Below, piece by piece: positions 6,652-14,121 of a DNA stretch of 21,231 nucleotides. The stretch lies in NCBI RefSeq assembly GCF_000485595.1, contig NW_014578742.1, positions 38,646-59,876 of the forward strand. The letters run 5' to 3'. Both the position numbers and the translations under genes were made by a program. Below the pieces are notes generated by a model. The model was not told the origin of the DNA and did no database searches. It saw only the letters and a list, made by a program, of their open reading frames with translations. Position 1 is the stretch's first letter. The number at the start of each line of letters is the position of its first letter. The DNA comes from Priapulus caudatus (taxonomy: Eukaryota; Priapulida; Priapulimorpha; Priapulimorphida; Priapulidae).

Positions 6652-9128
6652 GTGTTGTTGTTGTTGCAGTTCTTGAATTCGTACTCGCAATACATGATCC
6701 CGTTTCACGATACGAAGCTGGCGATGTTGTTACAAACACTAAGATACTAAGCATCACCCTTGCTGCAGGTTGTTGATTAATGATTAAAAAACAAATTGTA
6801 CAATTGTAAATGGCAGTAATTATTTAAATTAATAATAATTACATACGTTTTGATCAGTGACTGTGTCACTATCAGGACAGTATCACGTATGTATACTGTA
6901 TAATATGGACAATTACTATAATAAATGGATAAAAAACATTTTATTTCTCTATTATGCACCATAAAATACATTATGTGGGACAGTAAAAATAAAAATACAT
7001 AAGTAAAATAGCTTATGCTTATCCTCCTCATCAATTTAGGCTAATGCATGTCTGGATTTCGGCATTCAGATGGTTTATCACTTCTTCTACATTACTTTCT
7101 CTCCTTCGTGTTGCAGTTCGATCGTTACTGAGGTTCTCGAGAAATAATGTACATGCCACCCTTCATGCTCATGTATTTTCTGCTTTGAACGTTAAATTAA
7201 ACATTAAATATATAAATATTCATTTGAACGTGTACACATGGTTGCAGGAATGTTACATTACAGCGTTATTCCACAACGTTGTGGCAACGTTCAGAGGAGT
7301 CTACAAATTTACATCGCCACAACGTTTTCACAATGTAAGTGAAACGTTGTGACAATGTTGCCAGAACGTCAAATTGTTAGCTGGATCTTCTTTTTCTTCG
7401 CAGTATGACCATCTGGAGTTCCCGGGTGTCGTTCCACGCACTTTTATCGGTCCGATCCTCGTTAGCAGCCTCGCGCATCCCTTCGTCACCTTCTCCCAGA
7501 TGCTGAAGGCAGACAAGTTCGTCGCTCAGATAATAGGTGATGAAATATATTTTTGTCTGAGCCGTGTCGTTTTGCTGTGGTTCTACCGTGGAGCCATATA
7601 TAGGTGTGCCTTGCTGCCATTAGATACAATAATGTAATCCAACAAGAGTAGGTACTGGTACAAGGCTATATTTGGCTATCCTTGGCTCTATATATTGTTT
7701 TTAATTTGGTATTGTTACCACTACATTTATCGTACATTGTTAGATGCTTATTGTCGTGCGCCGGCGTGCGAGCGCGTGTCTGACGTAGGTGGCGCCGCCG
7801 TTGTTCGTCCGCAGTTCGCGCCGTGCTCGGCCTCGTCGTGCTGTTCTGTCTTCGCGAGTTCGCTCGCACCGTCCGCTACCACTTCGGCCAGCACGTCTAC
7901 CGATGGTTTGTCGCGATCACGTGCAGCCAGTTCCACCTGCTCTACTACTGTACACGACCGCTCCCCAACACCTTCGCCTTCGCCATCGGTGAGTGCAGAC
8001 AGCGCCCTCTGTAGAGAGGACTGTGGAGAGCGCCCTCTGTAGAGAGGACTGTAGAGAGCGCCCTCTGTAGAGAGGACTGTAGAGAGCGCCCTCTGTAGAG
8101 AGGACTGTAGAGAGCGCCCTCTGTAGAGAGGGACTGTAAGAGAGCGCGCCTCGTTGTACATAGCAGGACTGCTAGAGCCAGCGCCACCTCTGTATAGAGG
8201 AACTGTAGAGAGCGCCCTCTGTCGCGAGGACTGTTAGATGAGCGCCGCTTTGGGTCAGAGAGGACTTTGTAGCGATCGCCCTTCTTGTCGAGACGGACTT
8301 GGTAGAGCGGCGGCCCTCTGTCGACGAGAGACTCTGTACGCCGAGGCACCCTCTATAGAGAGGACTGGTATGAGAGCGCCCTCTGTAGATGAGGACTGAG
8401 AGCGCGTCCCTCTGTAGCGGCACTGTAGAGAGCGCGCTCTGTCCAGAGCGGCCTTGTAAGAGAGCGCCGCCTCTGCCAGAGCGGACTGTTAGCGAGCGCG
8501 CTCTGTAAGAGAGGACTGTAGAGAGGCGCGCTGTAGAGAGACTGTACGACAGCGCCCGGCTCTGTAGAGAGGACTGTAGAGAGCGCCCATCTGCAGAGAG
8601 GACTGTAAGAGAGCCCCTCTGAGCTGTACTGTGGAGGATCAGTGGTATTTAATGTGAGTATAATCCGCGCAGTGGTTCTTAAACTTTTTTGCGTCATGGC
8701 ACCCGTTTGATAATCTGGAGAAAGCTTCGGACCCTCCCGCAGAAAAATGCCCGCATAAGCACATGAAATACAGGAAATTTGTGCATACGCCTGGTCACTG
8801 CCCCCGGCCCGACCCCCCTCCTCACTGCATCCTCGGTGTGCATCCTCACAGTGTTGCATGCTCGATCGATTGCAAGCGTTGCTCGCCATGCGTTTCTTGG
8901 TGATGCGCAGATCCACCCGGCGCTCGTCGCTACTCGTGCCGTTCGCGAATCCTCTCGGTCTTTCCAGCGAGCTGTCGCTGCTGGCTCGCGCGATGCGTGA
9001 TCCTGGATCTCGTTCGCGTCGCCCACCCCGCTGGCAGCTGCGTGTGCACCGGCCGTGCGCTCCCGGCTGTTCTCCTGGGTGAAGTGTGGCCGTGGTGATT
9101 GCGTGGTGTGCGTGTGGTGTGTGTGTGT

Positions 9129-9189
<61 letters not shown>

Positions 9190-12100
9190 TGTGTGTGTTG
9201 TGTGTGTGTGTGTGTGTGTGTGGGGTGGTGTGTGTACGTTGTGTGTGGTGTGTGTGTGCGTGTGTGCTGGTGTGCACAGCGTGCATGTGTGCGTGTGTGT
9301 GTACTGTGTGTGTGTGTGTGTTGTTGTGTGTGTGTGTGTGGTGTGTGTGTTGTTGTGTGTGTGTGTGTGTGTGGTGTGTGTGTGCAGCTGTGTGTGTGTG
9401 TGTGTGTGTGTGTGTGTCGCGTGAGTGTGGCTGTGTGCGTGTGTCGTGCGTGGTCGCATGTGTGTGTGTGTGTGGTGCGCGTGTGCTGGTGTGTGTGTGC
9501 GGTGGCGTGTGTAAAAGTGCAATAGTGTAGGTGGGTCGGTGGCGGCGGTGTAGTTGTTGTAAGTAGCCATTCGTTTGACACTTTGCGACTGATATCGTCG
9601 TGTGTGAAACCCTCCGTTTCCAGGTTACTCGCCGGCGCAGTGAGTATCGTGGTGTCGGAGGTGTGGTTGGCGTGCGTCGTCTGGTATATGTGTGTGGGGT
9701 CGCTGCGCTTGTTTGTTCTGTGGTGTGGTGCGATGTATATAGGTAGAGGTGGTTATAGTGGGTAAGACCGATTGTTTGGATACTTTAGGATGACATCTCA
9801 TGTGTGAAAATACTTGGTGAGTGGTGTCCTGTAGGACGGTTGGCTGTAGCATGCCAGGTGGTGTGGTGTGGTGTTGTGGGGTGACCCTTGGGGTGAGTGG
9901 TGTGGATTTGCCCCCGCTCAATGAGCCAGGTATTCCGTCCCCACACTGGCGTTATGGGTATGCTTGCCTTTCATGGCATGCGATCGTATTCACAATAATA
10001 TACTGTCCCTCTTACTATCCTTTGGCAATGTTGTTTGTATGTATGTCATTATGTTTGTGACAGCCGTCCGTCCGTTTGTCGAGTCCAACTAGCGCCAAAT
10101 TTACATAAGAGATTGATGAATACACGGGACGCCGGGTTCCTAAACTATACTCTGTTGAAACGGTAAAAAGCTTAAAAAAGACAAAAACAAAGGGTAAAGG
10201 CTTTTGCCTGAAAATAGGGGGCCCTATATATATTGCTTGCTAATATTTCGCCATCTTGGAACCGTTGTCTGTAATGATCTTTCGCCGTCTGTCACACGGT
10301 TGTCCGCTGCCATGTAGCCAAATAATGTTTGTATGATTTTTTCTATAGCCGAATCAATGTAAGTAGACAATAAGCCATCGTACTAATGAGTTAAATGTCT
10401 TCAAGGTCAGTCGCTTTCTTCTTATCTCTCTGGGTATTGAACAGTCGCGTCACCACATGCATTCATAGTCCTAAGCCCGTGCTCTAGCGCGGGTTCCCGC
10501 TAGTGTATATAATCGTTTGATCCCGTTGTTTCAGCGCGCCACAATTTGTTCATCGACACGCTTCTTCTGCGCGCCCCCTTGTGGCCAGAGGGAGACAGTG
10601 CTCTGTGTACAAACACGTGTCCACAAACAAGAGTCCAACTGGGTGTAATCCTTTTCACAGAATGGCCATGTTGGCCGTCAAAATCGATCGTCGTCCAGTT
10701 TTCGCTTGAACTTGGTTTAAACTTTGGGGGTTTTACTGCAGTAAACAGTTGATCCTCATATACGAAAGCATATGTTAGCGAAAGTGAACTAATTCGATTG
10801 TTATCAAATCAAAAAGCTCTTCTCTCTAACTCTCTCGCCATCTCTCCCTCTTTCCCTCTCGCCGCCGTCCCGCCCTCACTCTCCCGCTCTCCTCCTTCCC
10901 GTCTCTCCCTCCCCTCTCTCCGCCTCCTCCTCTCCCCCTCACCCTCCCCTCTCTCCTCTCTCGGCTCTCGCTGCTCTCCCTCCCTCCTCCCTTCTCCTCC
11001 TCTCTCTCTCTCTCCGTCTCTCTCTCCTTCCTCTCTCCTCTCCGCTCGCCTTCATCCTCTTTCCTCTGCTCCTCCCCTCCCCTCACTCTCTCTCTCTTCC
11101 TCCCTCACTCTCCCCTCTCTCCCTCCCCGTCCCTCTCTCTCGCCCTCCTGCTCCAATCCCGTCACCCCCCCTCCTCTCCCTTTCTTCGCCCCTCTCCTCT
11201 CTCATCTCGTCCCTCTCCTCCCCTCTCTCCCTCCTCTCCCTCTCTCTCTCCCTATCTCCTCCCTCCCTCTCTCTCTCTCGCTCTACGTTGTCCATACTAA
11301 CAACGAGCGTGCGCTGCTCTGGTATTTCTACTCGCCGTCGCCCGCGGCTTCGCCCTTCGGCTCAGTCCTCCGTTCCGTGCGGCAGCTTGTCCTCCGACTG
11401 GGCGCGTGAGGGCGCTACTGCTGCCGGCGTCCTTCTTTGTTGCCGCCTACCTGCTGCTGCCGCACAAGGAGCTTCGCTTCAACACCGTTATCTACGTGTT
11501 TTCCGGCTGTTGAACTCGCGCGGCGACGGCCTGCGCCAACATGTACAGAAGGCGGAGAGGGAGGAGAGAGGCAGGAGGAGGAGGAGGAGGCGGCGGGGGA
11601 GGCAAGGGTGGGACGTAGAAGAGTGGTCAGTTAGGAAGCTGGAGCAGCGGACTTGGGTGGTGGAGGGGAAGCTCCTTATTTGCACATTTGCTTTTTGCAT
11701 TTGCCTTTTCCACGACTTGCATATTTGGGTTATCATTTAAGTGGCCTTGCTGTCCCTGTGTTAATCTTTCATCTCTGTCTCTCTCTGCGTCCTCCAATCT
11801 CCCTCGCCTTCGCGTCCCCATCTCTCTCTTTTCTCTCTCCCCCTCTCTCTCTGTCGCTCCTCTTCTGGGCTTCCCCTTCTCCTCCCCTCCTACCTCTCGC
11901 GCCCTCTCCCCTCTCTCTGTCTCCCCGCTTCTCCCTCTTCCCTCACACGGTCTCTCCATCTATCTTGCCACCCTATCAGATACGCGATACGACGTCGCGC
12001 GCCATTGTCGCCTCAGCGTTCTCGCCGTTGGCCGTCGTCGCCTTCTCAACATCGTTTCCTCAACGCGGATGAATATCGAGTGACTTGTCAATGAGTCGGC

Positions 12101-12800
12101 GCAGCAGTCGGGACGAACTAGCCCGGGAGGCGAGGAAGGCAGACTGGCATGGCTCCATCCAGCTGGCCGCCGAGCGCATGAACGGGTCCGTCCCGGGCTT
12201 GTATGCTGATGAAGTGGCTCGCCGGCCACGAATTGGCTTCCCAGCTTATGCTCTCTCTTTCTCGTCTTTTTGTCTCCTCTCTTCTCTCATGTCTCTCTCT
12301 CATTCCTCGTCTTCTGTCTTTATCTCTTCTCCTCTATCTCTTTCCGCTTTCTCTCTTGTCTCCTCTCTCTCGTCTTGTCTCCCTTGTGTCCCTCTCCTCT
12401 TGCTTTTTCCACGCCTCTCTCTCTCTCTTCCGCCTCTCTGGTCCCGTGGTTGCCCTCCACGAGACGCTCCTTCTACTCTTGCTCCTGGCAAGTCTCGTTA
12501 GGTCGGTCTCTTCTTGCTCTCGTTCTATCCTCTATCTCTCTCTCTCCTCTCAGTCTCTCTCTTAACCCACTCTCTCTGCTCTCTCTCTCTTCTCTCTCTC
12601 TCTTTCTCTCTCTCTCTCTTCTCTCTTCTCCTCCTCTTCTCGCCCCTCCCCCTTCTCGTCTTGTCTATCTCACACAGCTCTCGTCTCTCATTGTTTCTCA
12701 CAGACGTAGCACTTCAACATCGACGTGTCCCGGCGCAGACGGGCGTCCTCGCGATTCGCCGAGCTCAACGCCGCCTGGACCTCCCAGAAGAAACGGACTC
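6523..12800 (+). CDS. ALG12: ALG12, dolichyl-P-Man alpha-1,6-mannosyltransferase (exons 1-3 intact, 4-8 degraded)
   Basis: ALG12 is a multi-spanning GT22-family (GT-C fold) enzyme of the ER membrane. It uses dolichyl-phosphate-mannose to add the eighth mannose, alpha-1,6 linked, to Man7GlcNAc2-PP-dolichol during N-glycan assembly. Recognisable blocks appear in order: [17 protein letters not shown] (first luminal loop with the acidic pair), [41 protein letters not shown] with [23 protein letters not shown] (family HKExRF signature), NYPGG and [18 protein letters not shown]. Exons 1-3 join in frame (phases 0, 1, 1). From exon 4 on, copy A has frequent single-base insertions and deletions, so no continuous frame exists. 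The last ~70 residues of the family are not recognised. A cleaner copy of exons 4-7 lies at 17166-20089. Confidence 0.9.
6652..7403 (+). other. ALG12 intron 1
   Basis: AT-rich intron ending TTTTTCTTCGCAG. Apart from the inverted repeats at 7271-7351 I see nothing else of note. Confidence 0.7.
7271..7370. repeat. AACGTTGTG inverted-repeat cluster
   Basis: CCACAACGTTGTGG (7271-7284) is a perfect 14 bp palindrome. CACAACGTTTTCAC (7318-7331) pairs with GTGAAACGTTGTG (7339-7351) apart from one extra T. TGGCAACGTT and AATGTTGCCA add an outer near-pair. This is a compact foldback, possibly a remnant of a miniature inverted-repeat element. Confidence 0.75.
7404..7536 (+). CDS. ALG12: ALG12 exon 2
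   Basis: It opens [17 protein letters not shown], nearly identical to the human block, and ends KFVAQII plus one base before GTGATG (phase 1). The completed codon Val, shared with exon 3, reproduces the conserved (L/I)IVRxVLGL junction. Confidence 0.95.
7815..7988 (+). CDS. ALG12: ALG12 exon 3
   Basis: Acceptor CGTCCGCAG. The translation runs [16 protein letters not shown], then [17 protein letters not shown], then [15 protein letters not shown], matching family transmembrane segments and the YCTRxLPN signature. It ends in a strong donor, ATCG|GTGAGT, phase 1. Third-codon positions are strongly GC-biased. Confidence 0.95.
8001..8640 (+). repeat. 28 bp tandem array in ALG12 intron 3 carrying CTCF-like cores
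   Basis: AGCGCCCTCTGTAGAGAGG starts at 8001, 8029, 8057, 8085 and 8113, exactly 28 bp apart. The array then continues for about 18 further units full of one-base insertions and deletions. Every clean unit contains AGCGCCCTCT, the reverse complement of AGAGGGCGCT, which fits the fly CTCF core AGRKGGCGCY. The sharp change from perfect to noisy copies at about 8141 looks like a switch in sequence quality. There are no spacers, so it is not a CRISPR array. Confidence 0.9.
8670..8845 (+). mobile_element. hAT-like non-autonomous element, 5' end fragment (copy A)
   Basis: It begins with CAGTGGTTCTTAAAC, a typical hAT terminal inverted repeat. TTTGATAATCTGGAGAAAGC and AGAAAAATG...CACATAAGCACAT follow, resembling vertebrate hAT/MER-type non-autonomous elements as I remember them. 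No matching 3' terminus (AAGAACCACTG) was seen, so it is truncated. It sits just upstream of exon 4. Confidence 0.6.
8877..9078 (+). pseudogene. ALG12: ALG12 exon 4, copy A (indel-ridden)
   Basis: It matches exon 4 of copy B (17166-17360) base for base except for scattered one-base gains and losses that break every frame. It starts ALLAMRF and then shifts. The expected WMxxxHRRF and SAFAILVFRSEL strings appear only in pieces. The ends are placed by alignment with copy B. It may be a functional exon obscured by read errors rather than a true pseudogene. Confidence 0.8.
9095..9520 (+). repeat. (GT)n tract, ALG12 intron 4 (copy A)
   Basis: Over 400 bases of GT with scattered C and TG interruptions. 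Its counterpart at 17379-17540 is much shorter. Open frames of Cys-Val or His-Thr repeats come only from the dinucleotide. Confidence 0.97.
9530..9900 (+). repeat. ~183 bp duplicated unit in intron 4 (copy A)
   Basis: Noisy version of the dimer described at 17560-17900. The TTTGACACTTTGCG and TTTGGATACTTTAGG blocks mark the two units. Confidence 0.6.
10010..10503 (+). mobile_element. Non-autonomous Helitron in intron 4 (copy A)
   Basis: Same element as 18007-18480 with extra single bases. It begins TCTTACTATCC and ends with a GC hairpin, then CGCTAG before T. It shares the GATTGATGAATACACGGGAC internal block. See the copy B entry for the cleaner ends. Confidence 0.75.
10535..10644 (+). pseudogene. 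ALG12: ALG12 exon 5, copy A (indel-ridden)
   Basis: After TTGTTTCAG the DNA aligns with the copy B exon that encodes the [12 protein letters not shown] block, but extra bases break the frame several times. Ends were set by alignment to copy B. Confidence 0.75.
10815..11285 (+). repeat. (CT)n/(CCCT)n polypyrimidine tract, ALG12 intron 5 (copy A)
   Basis: About 470 bases almost entirely C and T on the sense strand, running up to the exon 6 acceptor. The Leu/Ser/Pro frames and the Arg/Glu frames on the other strand are artefacts of the tract. Confidence 0.97.
11308..11545 (+). pseudogene. ALG12: ALG12 exon 6, copy A (indel-ridden)
   Basis: One frame reads [13 protein letters not shown]; another then reads [20 protein letters not shown] and LRF. 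This is the GT22 HKExRF signature and is better preserved here than in copy [14 protein letters not shown] follows after one more shift. At least three frame changes occur in about 240 bases. The exact 3' end is uncertain. Confidence 0.85.
11553..11665 (+). repeat. GGA-rich purine tract just after exon 6 (copy A)
   Basis: GGAGGAGAGAGG and (GGA)n with short G runs occupy the start of intron 6. It is complementary to the CT-rich intron 5 tract on the other side of exon 6. Confidence 0.9.
11765..11960 (+). repeat. (CT)n tract, ALG12 intron 6 (copy A)
   Basis: Polypyrimidine on the sense strand up to the exon 7 acceptor region. Equivalent to 19728-19912. Confidence 0.95.
11972..12186 (+). pseudogene. 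ALG12: ALG12 exon 7, copy A (indel-ridden)
   Basis: It aligns to the copy B exon at 19920-20089. Fragments such as [15 protein letters not shown] and CCCGGGAGGC (for the PGG motif) are visible, but frames change repeatedly. Boundaries are approximate. Confidence 0.7.
12245..12660 (+). repeat. (CT)n/(TCTC)n tract, ALG12 intron 7 (copy A)
   Basis: About 400 bases of polypyrimidine. The copy B equivalent starts at about 20128 and is cut off by the N at 20183. Confidence 0.95.
12704..12800 (+). pseudogene. ALG12: ALG12 exon 8, copy A only
   Basis: After TTCTCACAG the DNA can be read as HFNIDVS, a shift, then AQTGV, then [10 protein letters not shown]. These match family blocks (L)HIDVAAAQTGVSRF and VNSAWRYDK. 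Two frame changes are needed. The expected downstream residues are not recognisable past SQKK, so the 3' end is arbitrary. No counterpart follows copy B. Confidence 0.75.
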
Positions 12801-13222
12801 CGCTGGCCGCCCGAGGTGGCGCCGACGATTGCTGCGATTCCCGCACCGCTGCTGGTAGGGGGCGCCGGCGCGGAGGCGCTCGTCGCCGAGCACTCGCCGT
12901 AAACGCGGCCGCACTCCGTCGGCCGCGGTCGTGCGAGGATTCGCGGCGCTCCAGCGGTCACGTTAGACGGTCCCGCCGCCGCTTCCCGTCTCGTCTTCGT
13001 CGCCGGTCCGAGCCGCGCGTGTTTCGTGGCTGCGGCGGCGGCGCGGCCCGCGTGCCTGTCCGTCCCGCGTCGCCCTCCGGCAGACGCGGCGTACCGCTCG
13101 TGACGCGCCCACCGATAACACCGCCGTCTAACGCCGTGCGGCGGGCGCCACGTCGTCCCGCTGCAGTCGCTCCTGTGACTCGCGCGGGCAAACGCCGCCT
13201 GGTGTGTGGCCGAGCGGTGCGG
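12801..13222. other. GC- and CpG-rich stretch after exon 8
   Basis: Very GC-rich, with open Arg/Ala/Pro frames on both strands and no recognisable domain. One frame runs from exon 8 to a TAA near 12900 and could be a divergent ALG12 tail, but I cannot support that. Confidence 0.5.
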
Positions 13223-13445
13223 CGCCACCTGCTGGAGTGCTGCGGAACCGTCTGGCGAAGTACTTCAGAGTCGTCCGGTGGAACGGTGCGGCGCCATCTA
13301 GTGGAGTACTGCAGAGTCGTCCGGCGGACGGGCGCGCGCTGATCGAGTGGAATCGTGCGGGGTCGTCCCGCTGAAGTACTGCAGAGCCATCTGGTGAAGT
13401 TGCGTGGCGCCATCTGGTGGGGTTGCGTGGCGCCATCTGGCGGGG
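13223..13445 (+). repeat. 23 bp minisatellite, ten units, CTCF-like core
   Basis: The core CCATCTGGTGG or variants starts at 13225, 13248, 13271, 13294, 13317, 13340, 13363, 13387, 13410 and 13433, an almost strict 23 bp period. The best units read GCGCCATCTAGTGG, GCGCCATCTGGTGG and GCGCCACCTGCTGG. These are reverse complements of CCACYAGATGGCGC-type CTCF sites. Other units are mutated in the core. Confidence 0.9.
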
Positions 13446-13546
13446 AGTCGACTGGGCGTGGACGAGAGACTTTCAATGAAAAAGTTCTTCCTTGGGTTTC
13501 GTGATCCCGTGAGGTTGATGATATCCTTCCTTGTCGGGCAGACGGG

Positions 13547-13685
13547 GTGTGACGTGACTCCCTAGGGGTGTGACGTGACCCCCAGGGGTGTGATGTGACC
13601 CCCAGGAGTGTGACATAACCCCCGGGGGTGTGACATGACCCCCAGGATTGTAATGTGACCCCTGCGGGTGTGGCGTGATGTTTCT
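13547..13685 (+). repeat. 20 bp tandem repeat, seven units (GTGTGACGTGACCCCCAGG)
   Basis: Units start at 13547, 13568, 13588, 13608, 13628, 13648 and 13668. The first two contain TGACGTGA, a CRE-like half-palindrome; later units drift to TGACATGA or TGATGTGA. Confidence 0.95.
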
Positions 13686-13698
13686 GCGATATCCGTTT

Positions 13699-13704
13699 AA
13701 TAAA
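13699..13704 (+). terminator. Candidate poly(A) signal AATAAA for ALG12
   Basis: TTTAATAAATCG is followed about 37-50 bases later by the GT-rich GTCGGTGGTGTGCGTT, as expected of a cleavage site. It is the first good signal I noticed after exon 8, about 900 bases on. Confidence 0.4.
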
Positions 13705-14026
13705 TCGATCGAGGGTTTTGTTAGTACGTCTGTTCTGCGGGTCGGTGGTGTGCGTTATCGCACTGTGATGAATTTAATGTTCCTATAAATGTTTGTGATT
13801 GTCATTCGTGAGAGACACGTGGAACCGTAAGAAGTGGTCGAATTTTTGCCGCATTCGCTCTCTTAGAATCGGTTACGTCGAGAAGTTTTTAGGGAGCTTA
13901 AAGATTAAAAACTAACAAAGCAGATTAAATGGGAATAATCAAGGCTAAGAATGGAGCATTCGTATGGCGGCAAAAACTCCAGAGCAGTCCGTAACATGTC
14001 TGAGGATTTTCTTCCTCTACTCGGTC

Positions 14027-14079
14027 CATAGAAATAATATAGGTAGATACCGCGTATGTCTCTATATATTATTTCTATG
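14027..14079. repeat. 53 bp near-perfect hairpin
   Basis: CATAGAAATAATATA (14027-14041) is exactly complementary to TATATTATTTCTATG (14065-14079). The inner part, AGATAC-CGC-GTATGTCT, extends the stem imperfectly. Size and shape suit a short foldback element or a small RNA hairpin; neither is shown. Confidence 0.85.
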
Positions 14080-14107
14080 ACTGGGTGTTTATCAGCGTCG
14101 GTATGTG

Positions 14108-14121
14108 CTGCCACCTAGTGG
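14108..14121 (-). promoter_or_regulatory. CTCF-type site, CCACTAGGTGGCAG on the minus strand
   Basis: The plus strand reads CTGCCACCTAGTGG. The complement fits the core vertebrate CTCF consensus CCACNAGGTGGCAG at all positions. It stands alone in unique DNA, which makes it a better binding-site candidate than the repeat copies. Confidence 0.55.

Noticed and set aside
8001-8640. CRISPR array
   Set aside because: 28 bp units are directly abutting with no unique spacers, and the DNA is animal nuclear.
9055-9530. Cys-Val repeat proteins on the plus strand
   Set aside because: Pure dinucleotide translation.
8353-9581. Very long minus-strand frames of His-Thr repeats (up to 405 codons)
   Set aside because: They translate the GT microsatellite and flanking introns of ALG12; no domain and wrong strand.
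10798-11409. 203-codon Ser/Leu/Pro frame
   Set aside because: Open because the CT tract lacks stops; only the last ~35 codons overlap real ALG12 exon 6 sequence.
12698-13476. Arg/Pro-rich frames of 170-205 codons on both strands
   Set aside because: High GC leaves all frames open; the 23 bp period is not a multiple of three and no domain is visible.
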